A stretch of 40,590 nt of DNA from Candidatus Kuenenia stuttgartensis. Lineage in GTDB: Bacteria > Planctomycetota > Phycisphaerae > Sedimentisphaerales > CAMDDF01. The notes beneath the pieces were generated by a model. It ran no database searches and was not told the DNA's origin. It saw only the letters and a program-made list of their open reading frames with translations. The stretch lies in the NCBI GenBank assembly GCA_945890885.1, contig CAMDDF010000006.1:1-40590 (forward strand), written 5' to 3'. Positions 8,343 to 16,042 of the stretch are shown here, piece after piece; the stretch's first letter is position 1; each line of letters begins with the position of its first letter. Both the position numbers and the translations under genes were made by a program.

Positions 8343-9183
8343 ATGAAAAAGATTTTGGTTGATTTGGGGTTTTGGCTATTACTGGTGGTTTTAGTCTTTG
8401 TATCGGTGTCTGTGGCAGAAAGTGTTGATAGTAATACTGCCTCAGATGTGAATGATTCACATGGGATACTTTTAGGGAAAGAAAGCGATCCCCTTTATAC
8501 TTGGATGAATTCTCGCTCGGCAATTAAAGACACTTTGATTGCTGGCTTAGCTATGGGTGCTAAGGTTGAAGATGGAAATGTAAGTTATGATAAAATCGCG
8601 ACAGAGTGTATAGCTACCTCACGCCGAGTTAAATCTTATGAGAGTCGGTTTTTTTCTGAAGGATTTTACATCTGAAAAGGTGAAAGGCAAAGATTATGTA
8701 ATGATTGAATGGTATGTAGAATATGAAAAGCCCAACAAATTTTTGATCGAACAGATAGCATGGGCGGAAGGAGTAGCGGATAGATGGATAACTTGCGGTA
8801 AAAAGCATTTTTTTCAGATTGGAGGATGGCTTGAAGATCCGGATGGTGGCTGGAGAAATGAAATAAATAAGTTTTTGACCTTGGAAAAATATATAAATAT
8901 CATGAAGGCTAATGTCGTTGAGTCGGCTGAAAAGTATCGCAATAGAGAGATGGAGCTTTTTGTTTTAAGGTATACTCCAAAGGACATGAAGGCTTTTATG
9001 GATGTCAAAAACTCAGACAATATGAATTATCAGGTGGAACTATGGTTTGACAAAGAATTTATGATTGTGGCGGCATCAGTTAGGATAAAAGATGGCCAGA
9101 AGACGGACATAGAATACAGGCAATTATTTGCGGGCTATAATCGTAAATTTGATATCAAGGAACCAGAAGATGTTATTCAGTAA
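8343..9183 (+). pseudogene. Frameshifted secreted LolA-like protein
   Basis: Two ORFs (8343-8675 and 8638-9183) are halves of one ~280-residue protein split at a run of seven T (8648-8654). The first half ends ...VKSYESRFF then a wrong-frame SEGFYI and stop. The second frame continues as LKDFTSEKVKGKDYVMIEWYVEYEKPNKFLIEQ. The start has AGGAG upstream and encodes a signal peptide (MKKILVDLGFWLLLVVLVFVSVSVAES). The pattern of a lone beta-rich domain with WYVEYEKPNKFLIEQ recalls LolA/outer-membrane lipoprotein-sorting folds, but the similarity is weak. Either a genuine pseudogene, a phase-variable tract or a homopolymer sequencing error. Confidence 0.7.
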
Positions 9184-9223
9184 AAGTAATAATTAATGCC
9201 GTTGTGCATGATGGGAGTTTGTT

Positions 9224-9346
9224 TATCCGGTCGCTTCCGCGACTCGGCTTCTATTACAACCCCCGCGAATGAATCGGGGGACTAACGGCAATCGAATGTG
9301 GTTTGGAAAATTAATGTTATCGTGTCGCTTGCGCTCCACGCTTTCA
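9224..9346. repeat. Second cluster of repeat families A, C and B
   Basis: Repeat A at 9224-9250 (TATCCGGTCGCTTCCGCGAC...), C at 9258-9287 (CCCCCGCGAATGAATCGGGGG) and B at 9318-9346 (TATCGTGTCGCTTGCGCTCC...). The same three families occur at 4102-4314 in the order C, B, A. Copy B ends directly against the lexA stop codon. Confidence 0.8.
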
Positions 9347-9347
9347 G

Positions 9348-10007
9348 TTAAAGTTTTCTGACGAGGCCAAGGACGATGGCTTCTATTCGGCAATTGTCCG
9401 TATAAATAGGCTGATAGTCCTTGTTTGCAGGCTGAAGGCGGGCGCAATTCTTTTCCTTATAAAATCGCTTGAGGGTCGCGTTATTTTCATCCACGATTAT
9501 CACGGCAAGCTGGCCATTGTTGGCGGTGGCAGATTTTTTGCAGATAACGTAATCGCCATTGCGGATGTCTTCCTCTATCATACTGTTGCCTGCCACCTGC
9601 AAAGCGAAAATATCATCGCTACAGCCGAACTGCGTTTTCAGTGACAATGTGTTATTCGACTGGATGGCCTCGATGGGCGAACCTGCGGCAACTCTTCCGA
9701 CGAGCGGGATATGGTCATCTATATATTCGACGGTATCCTGCTGGGGCTGGACTTTTTGCTTAAGCAGCGAAGATGCTAAGGCCGTTAGCTTCAAACAGCG
9801 TGCCCTGCCTGTCGAAGCTTTTAACAGGTCTTGTTCGCGAAGGGCGGCGATGTGCTCGAATACGGTGCTGCGGCTTATATTTAATGTTGCTGCCACATCC
9901 GCCATCGTCGCTGAACAGCGTTTGCTGGTCGTGTGTTCCGAAATTGCACATAGCACCTGAAGCTGACGCGGCGAAATATTTATTTTGTCCGGCTGACTTT
10001 TCATCAT
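9348..10007 (-). CDS. lexA: LexA-type SOS repressor
   Basis: LexA, 219 residues. The N-terminal winged-helix domain (SPRQLQVLCAISEHT...TMADVAATLNISRSTVFEHIAAL) is followed by the S24 latent protease domain with the Ala108-Gly109 self-cleavage site (GRVAAGSPIEA), catalytic Ser142 (VAGNSMIEEDI) and Lys180 (ATLKRFYKE). Known role: represses DNA-damage genes and cleaves itself when RecA filaments form. The start ATGATG abuts a small upstream ORF on the same strand, suggesting a short operon. A direct repeat GTTC-N7-GTTC lies upstream of that operon and is the probable autoregulatory operator. Confidence 0.93.
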   Translation of the reverse strand: MMKSQPDKINISPRQLQVLCAISEHTTSKRCSATMADVAATLNISRSTVFEHIAALREQDLLKASTGRARCLKLTALASSLLKQKVQPQQDTVEYIDDHIPLVGRVAAGSPIEAIQSNNTLSLKTQFGCSDDIFALQVAGNSMIEEDIRNGDYVICKKSATANNGQLAVIIVDENNATLKRFYKEKNCARLQPANKDYQPIYTDNCRIEAIVLGLVRKL

Positions 10008-10233
10008 TCAATCCCTCGTGAGAGAATTTTGTCTGGATTTGATCGCTGCCTGTTTGCTCGGTAAGGCCCGCCATTTCGGCGATAATGTCGAGCAGTTTGC
10101 CGATGGGGCCGGACGATGCGGCTGTTACGGGCCTTTGGTTTGGAATCGGCCAGGTGTCCTGAAATTCTCCGCCAGGGCCAAATACGCAAATCGGAGCGAA
10201 GTTGACGCGGTTTTCTATCCTCTTTTTACTCAT
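9760..10233 (-). CDS. Small ORF upstream of and overlapping lexA
   Basis: Unrecognised. The 157-codon frame begins with a good Shine-Dalgarno (GGAAAGGATGAAAA-ATG). About 75 codons lie before lexA (MSKKRIENRVNFAPICVFGPGGEFQDTWPIP..., SGPIGKLLDIIAEMAGL). The remaining 82 codons run inside lexA in another frame and look like random shadow sequence. In a neighbouring frame a TGA overlaps the lexA ATG (GAATGATG). A one-base shift near the end would therefore give a ~76-residue protein ending in normal ATGA-type coupling. I think the N-terminal part is real and the long C-terminus is an artefact of a frameshift or a lost stop. Confidence 0.4.
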   Translation of the reverse strand: MSKKRIENRVNFAPICVFGPGGEFQDTWPIPNQRPVTAASSGPIGKLLDIIAEMAGLTEQTGSDQIQTKFSHEGLNDEKSAGQNKYFAASASGAMCNFGTHDQQTLFSDDGGCGSNIKYKPQHRIRAHRRPSRTRPVKSFDRQGTLFEANGLSIFAA

Positions 10234-10292
10234 TTTTCATCCTTTCCATTATTGCTACGAGTTTGATATCGTCAAGTCAGTACGATTTACCC

Positions 10293-10307
10293 GAACAAAA
10301 ACCGAAC
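10293..10307 (-). promoter_or_regulatory. Candidate LexA operator GTTC-N7-GTTC
   Basis: On the minus strand GTTC-GGTTTTT-GTTC, a direct repeat with exactly 7 bases between half-sites, about 60 bases upstream of the lexA operon start at 10233. This is the spacing and orientation of the alphaproteobacterial LexA box. It is unlike the CGAAC-N4-GTTCG box of Gram-positives. Confidence 0.55.
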
Positions 10308-10389
10308 AAATTTACGAAATTTGCAATAATTTTTGAATTGATGGGGAATCGAAATCCAAATTGGCCGAATATGGGACGTAGGTATGAAA

Positions 10390-11130
10390 TTATTCGTCTT
10401 TTTTCTGGCCCGCGACAGCAAGGACAAGGGCATATACCCGCTGGGCACCTGCGTCTTTGAGAATTCTGGAGCATTCATTCAGGGTTGCTCCGGTGGTTTT
10501 GATGTCGTCGACAAGACATATCCTTTTACCGGAAAAATCGTGGTTTTTTCGCAGGGCAAAAGCACCCTCGACATTTTTCTTTCGCTTGGTGGGGGTTAGC
10601 GAAAATTGCGCACGGGTGTTTTTTATGCGTACAAGGTCGGTGTTGATTTTTGATGTTATGCCGTCAAGAACTGAGGCGATGATGTGTGCCTGATTGTAGC
10701 CTCGGATGAAACGTTTTTTCCAATGAAGCGGCACGGGAACGAGATAGTCTATTTCGTTGAAAAATTCGCTGCCCTGCATTGCGGCATTGGTGAGAAAGCG
10801 TAGCTGATTTTTTAGTTGAGTCTGGCCGTTTTTGAATTCGAGAATAATTTTTCTGAAGGCGTTGTCATAGGTTCCGGCTCTTGCGATTGAATCGAAAACG
10901 ATTTCCTCGTTCTGGCATTGGGCGCATCTGCCGTTGATAACTGAATAAGCGGAAGTGTCTCTGCCGCAGCGTCTGCAATAATATCCAGCGGTTGATGAGA
11001 GCAGTTGGCTCCAGCAGTCATCGCAGAGTTTATTGTTTGCTTCGGGTATTCGCTGCGAACAGCTCGAACAAATCGCAGGCCAAAGAAGCTGATTGAATCC
11101 TGAGATTAAAAATTTAACTACTCTCTTCAT
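10390..11130 (-). CDS. comF: ComF-family phosphoribosyltransferase-like protein
   Basis: ComF family, 246 residues. The N-terminus carries cysteine pairs of a zinc finger (CSSCSQRIPEANNKLCDDC, CRRCGRD, CAQC). The body has the ComF marker VPVPLHWKKRFIRGYNQAHIIA and R-AQFSLTPTKRKKNVEGAF. The PRPP-binding loop ICLVDDIKTTGATLNEC is typical of type I phosphoribosyltransferases. In competent bacteria ComF acts in uptake or processing of transforming ssDNA; in others its substrate is unknown. It is on the same strand as lexA but separated by a 156-base gap holding the candidate LexA operator, so it is probably its own unit. Confidence 0.92.
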   Translation of the reverse strand: MKRVVKFLISGFNQLLWPAICSSCSQRIPEANNKLCDDCWSQLLSSTAGYYCRRCGRDTSAYSVINGRCAQCQNEEIVFDSIARAGTYDNAFRKIILEFKNGQTQLKNQLRFLTNAAMQGSEFFNEIDYLVPVPLHWKKRFIRGYNQAHIIASVLDGITSKINTDLVRIKNTRAQFSLTPTKRKKNVEGAFALRKNHDFSGKRICLVDDIKTTGATLNECSRILKDAGAQRVYALVLAVAGQKKDE

Positions 11131-11166
11131 GCCCTAATTATAGCAAATCAAACATTCAAAACAATT

Positions 11167-12021
11167 CTATTTTAAATCATACGCAGAGTTATCTGGTGAA
11201 AGAAAACCTATTTTAATTTTTGCAGTTTTATTATATGAATCAATATCTGCTTTCACTCGATCAATAGACCCGCCGGTAATAAGATTGTAAGAATCTGTAT
11301 AAAATTCACTTTTAGAGGTCGCATGGCCATCTACCCAGGCAACATTTGTTTGATTATTATGTCTATACCCCTGTGTGCCTGCGGTCTTAAGACTTAATTC
11401 ATTGTCTCCATCCCAAATGAATGGGCTTCTCATCATTTTATTTGCCCCAGCAGAATAGTGTCCGTCTCCAAACAAGGCACATGTGCCGGGACTGCGTACC
11501 TGATTAATCTTGGCAGACATTACAATTTTATAAAAGCTTGGCCATAAAGGATGACTGATGACCTGGCCTGTGTAATTTAGTGTTGTATTTTCGCCCTGAC
11601 CATGCCCGATATAGCTGGTGTTGTAGTTGTAGCCTGTATAAGTTTGAGTGGCTGACCAGTTGTTACTGCCTTTGTATGAGGGGCATTGGTTAACTTTGTC
11701 GATCGTCTCGCCTTGCCAAAGAAGGCCAGGCTCTATCTTATTGCTGACGTTATCAACTACATAATCCCATCCATATGATTTCTTGTCATCAAACCATTGT
11801 GAAATAGGAAAATGTTGGTCATTGCTATTGACATAAGTATTAGCGGCAATTGTCATTTGTCTCATATTTGACAGGCAATAAACTCTTTTTGCCTGTTCTC
11901 TTACCTTGTTTAAAGAAGGCATTAACACTGCAAGCAATGTTGATGTTATAGAAACAACAACCAAAAGCTCAACAAGAGTAAAACCCATTCCATTTTTAGT
12001 ATGTTTATTAATTACAATCAT
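11167..12021 (-). CDS. Prepilin-like H-X9-DG secreted protein
   Basis: Pseudopilin-like protein, 284 residues. A short basic leader precedes the prepilin-peptidase/methylation motif GMGFTLVELLVVVSITSTLLAVLMPSLNKVREQAKRVYCLSNMRQ. The C-terminal part has the planctomycete WVDGHATS signature that follows a His in H-X9-DG proteins (RHNNQTNVAWVDGH). It is probably exported through a type II/IV-like system and anchored by its hydrophobic N-terminal helix. The start overlaps the preceding gene by 14 bases, so it is the last gene of the riboswitch-led minus-strand operon. Such proteins are very numerous in Phycisphaerae and individual roles are unknown. Confidence 0.85.
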   Translation of the reverse strand: MIVINKHTKNGMGFTLVELLVVVSITSTLLAVLMPSLNKVREQAKRVYCLSNMRQMTIAANTYVNSNDQHFPISQWFDDKKSYGWDYVVDNVSNKIEPGLLWQGETIDKVNQCPSYKGSNNWSATQTYTGYNYNTSYIGHGQGENTTLNYTGQVISHPLWPSFYKIVMSAKINQVRSPGTCALFGDGHYSAGANKMMRSPFIWDGDNELSLKTAGTQGYRHNNQTNVAWVDGHATSKSEFYTDSYNLITGGSIDRVKADIDSYNKTAKIKIGFLSPDNSAYDLK

Positions 12022-12973
12022 AAGTGCATTTAAGCCAATTTTGCGACATCAACGCAAAGTCTATGAGGTTTACTGAACAATCGTTATTAATATCTCCTAC
12101 CGGATAGGGATGTGTTGGATCCCCGCATGCGGCCACATCCGAAACAGCATCAATCTGCCCACCATAATCATGCCCGTCAAATTTCACATATTGAATCCAG
12201 CGATAACCACTGTCTGAATCAATCGCCAATGAATCATACCCCGCCAAATTTTCAAGATCATAACTTGTTCCACCGGCAGAACCATCATATAAATTGATTC
12301 CATAAGCTACTGAATGTGAAGCAAAATCAGACACCGTTAAATTTGGGTCCAATGGTCTTGTAAAATCCATTTCTTCATCGCTCCATCCGTTTTCCGTAGC
12401 GCTATAAAGTTCTTGGTCCCACCGATAAGCCTGTGTAGGAAATAAATAATCAGAAAATGGCCCTGAGTCAAAAGCATACCATGTCTGGCCATCCTGACTA
12501 ACAGAAACCTTTATTTCCCCAGCTGAAGATGACTTCAAATCACTTATGGTAAATTGGCCCATATTTGCATTGTCATCAATATAGACACCGCTGCCTGTAA
12601 AAAAGGAATTTCCAAATACAATAAAATCTTTACCATAAAGATTTCCCGGATAATCAACAACCTTATGATCAAATTTCACAACAATGTATTCACCGGGATT
12701 AATTGTCGTTATGACTTTTTTATTTTCCAAATCAATATTGTATGCTGCTTCTACAAGTTTAACCCTAAAGTTATTCAAGCCCCATGCCCCAGGCATATTT
12801 TTGCAATTGGTTGCAGGTTTACCCAAAACAGAACATGGGTCATTATATGGCGCAGATCCAAAATCTCCATTACAACTAATTAGTTCTATAGCGAAGTCGC
12901 TATACTCTTGTTCTGCAAAAGAATTTGCCGAAAAAAGTATGATTAATATCAATAATAAATTTAATGTTTTCAT
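12008..12973 (-). CDS. Secreted surface protein with dockerin-like C-terminus
   Basis: Exported protein, 321 residues, with signal peptide MKTLNLLLILIILFSANSFAEQ. The main domain contains GEYIVVKFDHKVVDYPGNLYGKDFIVFGNSFF...KVSVSQDGQTWYAFD. This pattern matches my memory of cell-surface proteins found next to B12-uptake genes in Bacteroidetes and other bacteria (family knowledge, not checked). The end is a calcium-binding dockerin/EF-hand-like repeat (GDINNDCSVNLIDFALMSQNWL), common in planctomycete secreted proteins. It is preceded by AAAAGGTAGTC. It lies second in the cobalamin-riboswitch operon, so a role in B12 capture is the favoured guess. Confidence 0.7.
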   Translation of the reverse strand: MKTLNLLLILIILFSANSFAEQEYSDFAIELISCNGDFGSAPYNDPCSVLGKPATNCKNMPGAWGLNNFRVKLVEAAYNIDLENKKVITTINPGEYIVVKFDHKVVDYPGNLYGKDFIVFGNSFFTGSGVYIDDNANMGQFTISDLKSSSAGEIKVSVSQDGQTWYAFDSGPFSDYLFPTQAYRWDQELYSATENGWSDEEMDFTRPLDPNLTVSDFASHSVAYGINLYDGSAGGTSYDLENLAGYDSLAIDSDSGYRWIQYVKFDGHDYGGQIDAVSDVAACGDPTHPYPVGDINNDCSVNLIDFALMSQNWLKCTYDCN

Positions 12974-12984
12974 GACTACCTTTT

Positions 12985-13020
12985 AAAAATAGATGCTCCC
13001 AGATGATTACCCGGGAGCAT
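12985..13020 (-). terminator. Intra-operon terminator after the PEP-CTERM gene
   Basis: Minus strand: ATGCTCCC...GGGAGCAT stem followed by CTATTTTT, directly between the PEP-CTERM gene and the surface-protein gene. It may be a partial terminator that lowers expression of the two distal genes. Confidence 0.65.
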
Positions 13021-13033
13021 TTGAAAGCATGAT

Positions 13034-13555
13034 TTATTTACGTTTTCGCAGGAAAAATCCACCAAGCCCTAAAAACGCAACCGTTAAAGGCTCAGGAGTA
13101 GAGAAAACAGTATATTCCCATGTGTCCCAATCGCCGTCAGCAAGAATTCTATCGGAAGCTCCACTTCCTGAATATGCCCATGTTTTTCCATCTGTGGATG
13201 AATAATAAGCCCAGTAGCTTTGAATACCGCCGGTGACCCACTGAGATGAAATGTCCTGATCATCGTAAGCAATTCGGCCAATCATGCCCCATTGGTCATA
13301 GCCGTATTCAAATGTAGTTTCATTGACAAGTGCATCGAGCATGTCAATTCCTTTAACATTCTGTGCAGCATCAAATTTATAGCCGAAGAAATATTCGTCG
13401 CCGGAAACTGACAGGTCAAAGTCAACCACTACATAAGCAGTATCGTTGCCGTTGCCTGCCCATTGAGAGATTGTTATATCTTCCAGAACATATGCGTTTG
13501 AAACTGCAACTGTTACTAAAACTACTGCCAAACTAACTAAACTTTTAAACTTCAT
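13034..13555 (-). CDS. PEP-CTERM surface protein under the B12 riboswitch
   Basis: Secreted protein, 173 residues. Signal peptide MKFKSLVSLAVVLVTVAVSNAYV; one compact domain with GDEYFFGYKFDAAQNVKGIDMLDAL, YWAYYSSTDGKTWAYSGSGASDRILADGDWDTWEYT; then a canonical PEP-CTERM tail STPEPLTVAFLGLGGFFLRKRK. That tail is recognised by exosortase for sorting to the surface. The FGYKFD...MLDAL...YWAYY...W pattern resembles PEP-CTERM proteins I recall behind cobalamin riboswitches elsewhere, possibly a DUF4430/transcobalamin-like fold. First gene after the riboswitch; likely a B12-related surface binding protein (inference). Confidence 0.78.
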   Translation of the reverse strand: MKFKSLVSLAVVLVTVAVSNAYVLEDITISQWAGNGNDTAYVVVDFDLSVSGDEYFFGYKFDAAQNVKGIDMLDALVNETTFEYGYDQWGMIGRIAYDDQDISSQWVTGGIQSYWAYYSSTDGKTWAYSGSGASDRILADGDWDTWEYTVFSTPEPLTVAFLGLGGFFLRKRK

Positions 13556-13762
13556 TTCTACTTCTCCATTTTTGTTGTTTTTAAATTTGTTTTTCCTTTT
13601 TCGGCTTTATCGCCGCGGCCGAGGGCAAATCAGTCTCAGCCGCGACGAATTACTAATTTTTATAAAGCCTAACTACAGTGAAAGTGTGTGTGTCAAAAAT
13701 CAATAAGCTATTTCGATATTTCATACTCCTTCATTTCAGGCCCGTTTCGCGCAGGTGGTTAA
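13556..13762 (-). promoter_or_regulatory. 5' leader of the PEP-CTERM gene with a strong hairpin
   Basis: Gene-free leader between the riboswitch terminator and the first gene. On the minus strand, TCGTCGCGGCTGAG (13635-13648) pairs over 14 positions, counting G-U, with CTCGGCCGCGGCGA (13610-13623). The hairpin has no T-run, so it is more likely an RNA-stabilising or translational element than a terminator. Confidence 0.5.
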
Positions 13763-13805
13763 TAAAATAAAAAAAGCCGCCATCCTCGCGAAGAGAATGA
13801 CGGCT
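13763..13805 (-). terminator. Riboswitch expression-platform terminator
   Basis: Minus strand: AGCCGTCAT, loop, ATGGCGGCT, then TTTTTTTATTTT. It sits about 100 bases downstream of the cobalamin aptamer, with no gene between. It is therefore the probable transcription-termination platform: B12 bound means termination. Confidence 0.82.
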
Positions 13806-13907
13806 CTAAAAATCTTCTATACCCACACCTGACCCCAAAAAAAGAGAAGGTGCGCATAAAAAATGAGCTATGTCCTTTACGCGAGAACAGCACAAATGCT
13901 TATCAAT

Positions 13908-14084
13908 CACAGGCAGGTTTTCTGACTCACATCCTACCAGAAGAAAGCCTTCCCGTTCGTATCGAACAGTGGCACAAAAATCCTCTGGATTCTCAGCGTT
14001 GGCTGAGTCGGACGCTCACAGCGGCGCGACCGTCGCGGAATTTAACCGCGTTCCCATTTACTGTATTTCTTCACAGAAACCTGT
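13908..14084 (-). promoter_or_regulatory. Cobalamin (B12) riboswitch
   Basis: Minus strand shows the conserved aptamer blocks in order: ACAGGTTTCTG, TGGGAACGCGGTTAAATTCCGCGACGG, TCGCGCCGCTGTGAGCG, CCACTGTTCGATACGAACGGGAAGG, and the closing GTGAGTCAGAAAACCTGCCTGT. About 177 nt, normal for the class. It precedes a terminator and the PEP-CTERM/dockerin/prepilin operon, which it should switch off when cobalamin is plentiful. Confidence 0.96.
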
Positions 14085-14118
14085 AATTAAAAAATTCAAT
14101 TATCAAAGAACGTATCGG

Positions 14119-14147
14119 ATATTAGCTTATCGGGCAGGATTTGTCAA
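14119..14147 (-). promoter_or_regulatory. Promoter of the riboswitch operon
   Basis: Minus strand TTGACA (14142-14147), 17-base spacer, TAATAT (14119-14124). The predicted start near 14112 is about 28 bases before the aptamer. It lies just downstream of the carB stop, so the operon is independent of carB. Confidence 0.6.
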
Positions 14148-14194
14148 AGAGATTTAATGTAAATATCCTGCTGTTTATACGGACAAAAATGCTC

Positions 14195-15790
14195 TTACTT
14201 TCCTATCTCAGCGGCGTATTCCTGGATGGTTTTAACCGTAAACGAATGATTCTTGAGCCTGTCGATTGCGTGTGCGACAGCGACAGCACCGGGAACAGTT
14301 GTTACGATAGGAATATTTCTTGCCCAGGCGGTAGAACGAATTTTGACCTCATCCTTTCGAGGATTTTTGCCGCTCGGGGTGTTTATTATCAGATGGATTT
14401 CTTCATTGATTATCATATCGGCGACATTGGGCTGGCCGTGAGTAATCTTTTTGAGGAGAATATTTTTTATACCGGCATCGTCAAGCCACTTGCTTGTGCC
14501 GAATGTTGCGTAAATTGTAAAACCAAGCTCGGAAAGTTTCTTTGCGACTTTAACCATTGCCAGCGTTTTGTTTGCGGAACTTATGCTGATAAAGACATTG
14601 CCTTCCTTGGGAAGTTTTTGGCCTGCGCCGAGCTGGGCTTTTGCAAATGCAACGCCGAAGTCGTCGGAGATGCCCATAACTTCGCCGGTGCTTTTCATTT
14701 CCGGGCTAAGCTGGGTATCGATGCCTTCAAATCTTGCAAATGGAAAGACAGCTTCTTTGACAGAGATATGCTTTGGAATAATTTCTTCGGTATAGTTAAG
14801 CTCTTTCAGCGTTTTTCCAAGAATCACCTGCGTTGCGACTTTTGCAAGGCTCCTGCCGATGGCTTTACTTACAAACGGCACGGTTCGTGATGCTCTGGGG
14901 TTTACCTCAAGGATGTAAACTTCGCCAAGGCGTACGGCAAACTGGATATTGAGCAGGCCCTTGACCTTCAGAGCAAACGCAATCCGCTTTGTTTGTTCGC
15001 GAATCTGGTTGGTGATTTTTTTATCGAGTACCTGGGTTGGTATAACACAAGCGGAATCGCCGGAATGAACGCCCGCTTCTTCGATGTGTTCCATTACCGC
15101 GCCGATAACGCAGTCTGTTCCGTCGCAGATAGCATCAACGTCAACTTCGACAGCGTCTTCGAGGAATTTGTCAATGAGTACCGGCCTTTCAGGTGAGACG
15201 AATACAGCCTTGGTCATATATTCTTCAAGCTCTTCGTCGCTATATACAATTTCCATTGCTCTGCCGCCAAGTACATAGCTTGGCCTGACGAGAACGGGGT
15301 AGCCGATACGAGTTGCGATTTTTTGTACGGTTGGGTAATCATAGCCTGTATCGTTGTCTGGCTGTTTGATATTGAGTTTGGTGATTAGCTGTTTGAAGCG
15401 TTCGCGGTCTTCGGCGATGTCGATGGAATCGCTGCTTGTGCCGAGCAGTTTAACGCCAGCTTTTTCGAGAGATACCGAAAGATTCAGCGGGGTTTGGCCG
15501 CCGAACTGGACGATGGTGCCTATCGGATTTTCAACTTCGATGATATTTAGTACATCTTCGGAGGTCATCGGCTCAAAATAAAGCCTTGTCGAGATGTCGT
15601 AGTCAGTGCTGACGGTTTCCGGATTGCAATTGACCATTATCGCTTCGTAGCCCATTTCTTTGGCCGCAAGAGCAGCGTGGACGCAGCAATAGTCAAATTC
15701 GATGCCTTGGCCGATGCGGTTTGGGCCGCCGCCGAGGATTACAACCCTGCCTTTGGATTCCTTTTTTGTGTTATCTTTGTCTGATGCCAT
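14195..15790 (-). CDS. carB: Carbamoyl-phosphate synthase large subunit, C-terminal half (split CarB)
   Basis: 531 residues matching only the second half of the usual ~1070-residue CarB. After a charged leader (MASDKDNTKKESK) it opens with VILGGGPNRIGQGIEFDYCCVHAALA and MVNCNPETVSTDYD. The carbamate-phosphorylating ATP-grasp domain follows (VRPSYVLGGRAMEIVY, EVDVDAICDG, IMEVN-like ILEVNPRASRTVPFVSKA), then the MGS allosteric domain (GFTIYATFGTSKWL, IINTPSGKNPRKD). The leader with AGGAAAA upstream shows that this is a genuine separate gene start. The N-terminal half is not upstream here, so CarB is made from two unlinked genes in this organism, as known in some archaea and deep-branching bacteria. 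Role: pyrimidine and arginine synthesis. Confidence 0.93.
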   Translation of the reverse strand: MASDKDNTKKESKGRVVILGGGPNRIGQGIEFDYCCVHAALAAKEMGYEAIMVNCNPETVSTDYDISTRLYFEPMTSEDVLNIIEVENPIGTIVQFGGQTPLNLSVSLEKAGVKLLGTSSDSIDIAEDRERFKQLITKLNIKQPDNDTGYDYPTVQKIATRIGYPVLVRPSYVLGGRAMEIVYSDEELEEYMTKAVFVSPERPVLIDKFLEDAVEVDVDAICDGTDCVIGAVMEHIEEAGVHSGDSACVIPTQVLDKKITNQIREQTKRIAFALKVKGLLNIQFAVRLGEVYILEVNPRASRTVPFVSKAIGRSLAKVATQVILGKTLKELNYTEEIIPKHISVKEAVFPFARFEGIDTQLSPEMKSTGEVMGISDDFGVAFAKAQLGAGQKLPKEGNVFISISSANKTLAMVKVAKKLSELGFTIYATFGTSKWLDDAGIKNILLKKITHGQPNVADMIINEEIHLIINTPSGKNPRKDEVKIRSTAWARNIPIVTTVPGAVAVAHAIDRLKNHSFTVKTIQEYAAEIGK

Positions 15791-16042
15791 CTATGTATTT
15801 TCCTGAATGGTATAATAAACTCAGCGATATATACCAAATTGGGCTGTAAAAGCAAAGTAAAAAGTCGAAAAAGCGGCTACTATTGCTCAAATGCTCAAAC
15901 TATTCATTTTGTTGCTTATTAATATACTCTTACTTTCCAACTCTGTTTTTGTTTTAGGGTTGAGGCAGCAGCTTGTTCTTGGTGAGGTTCAGCGGCGACA
16001 TTGGTCTATCGTCAGCATCTTGTTTTGCTAAAATTTTACCTA
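15791..16042. other. Gene-free region between carB and tRNA-Glu
   Basis: No ORF, repeat or RNA recognised. It should hold the minus-strand promoter of carB, but I see no clear pair of boxes. Confidence 0.4.

Noticed and set aside
14141-14890. 249-residue plus-strand ORF antisense to carB
   Set aside because: It is the shadow of the well-supported carB C-half; low-complexity Cys/Phe-rich translation without a domain.
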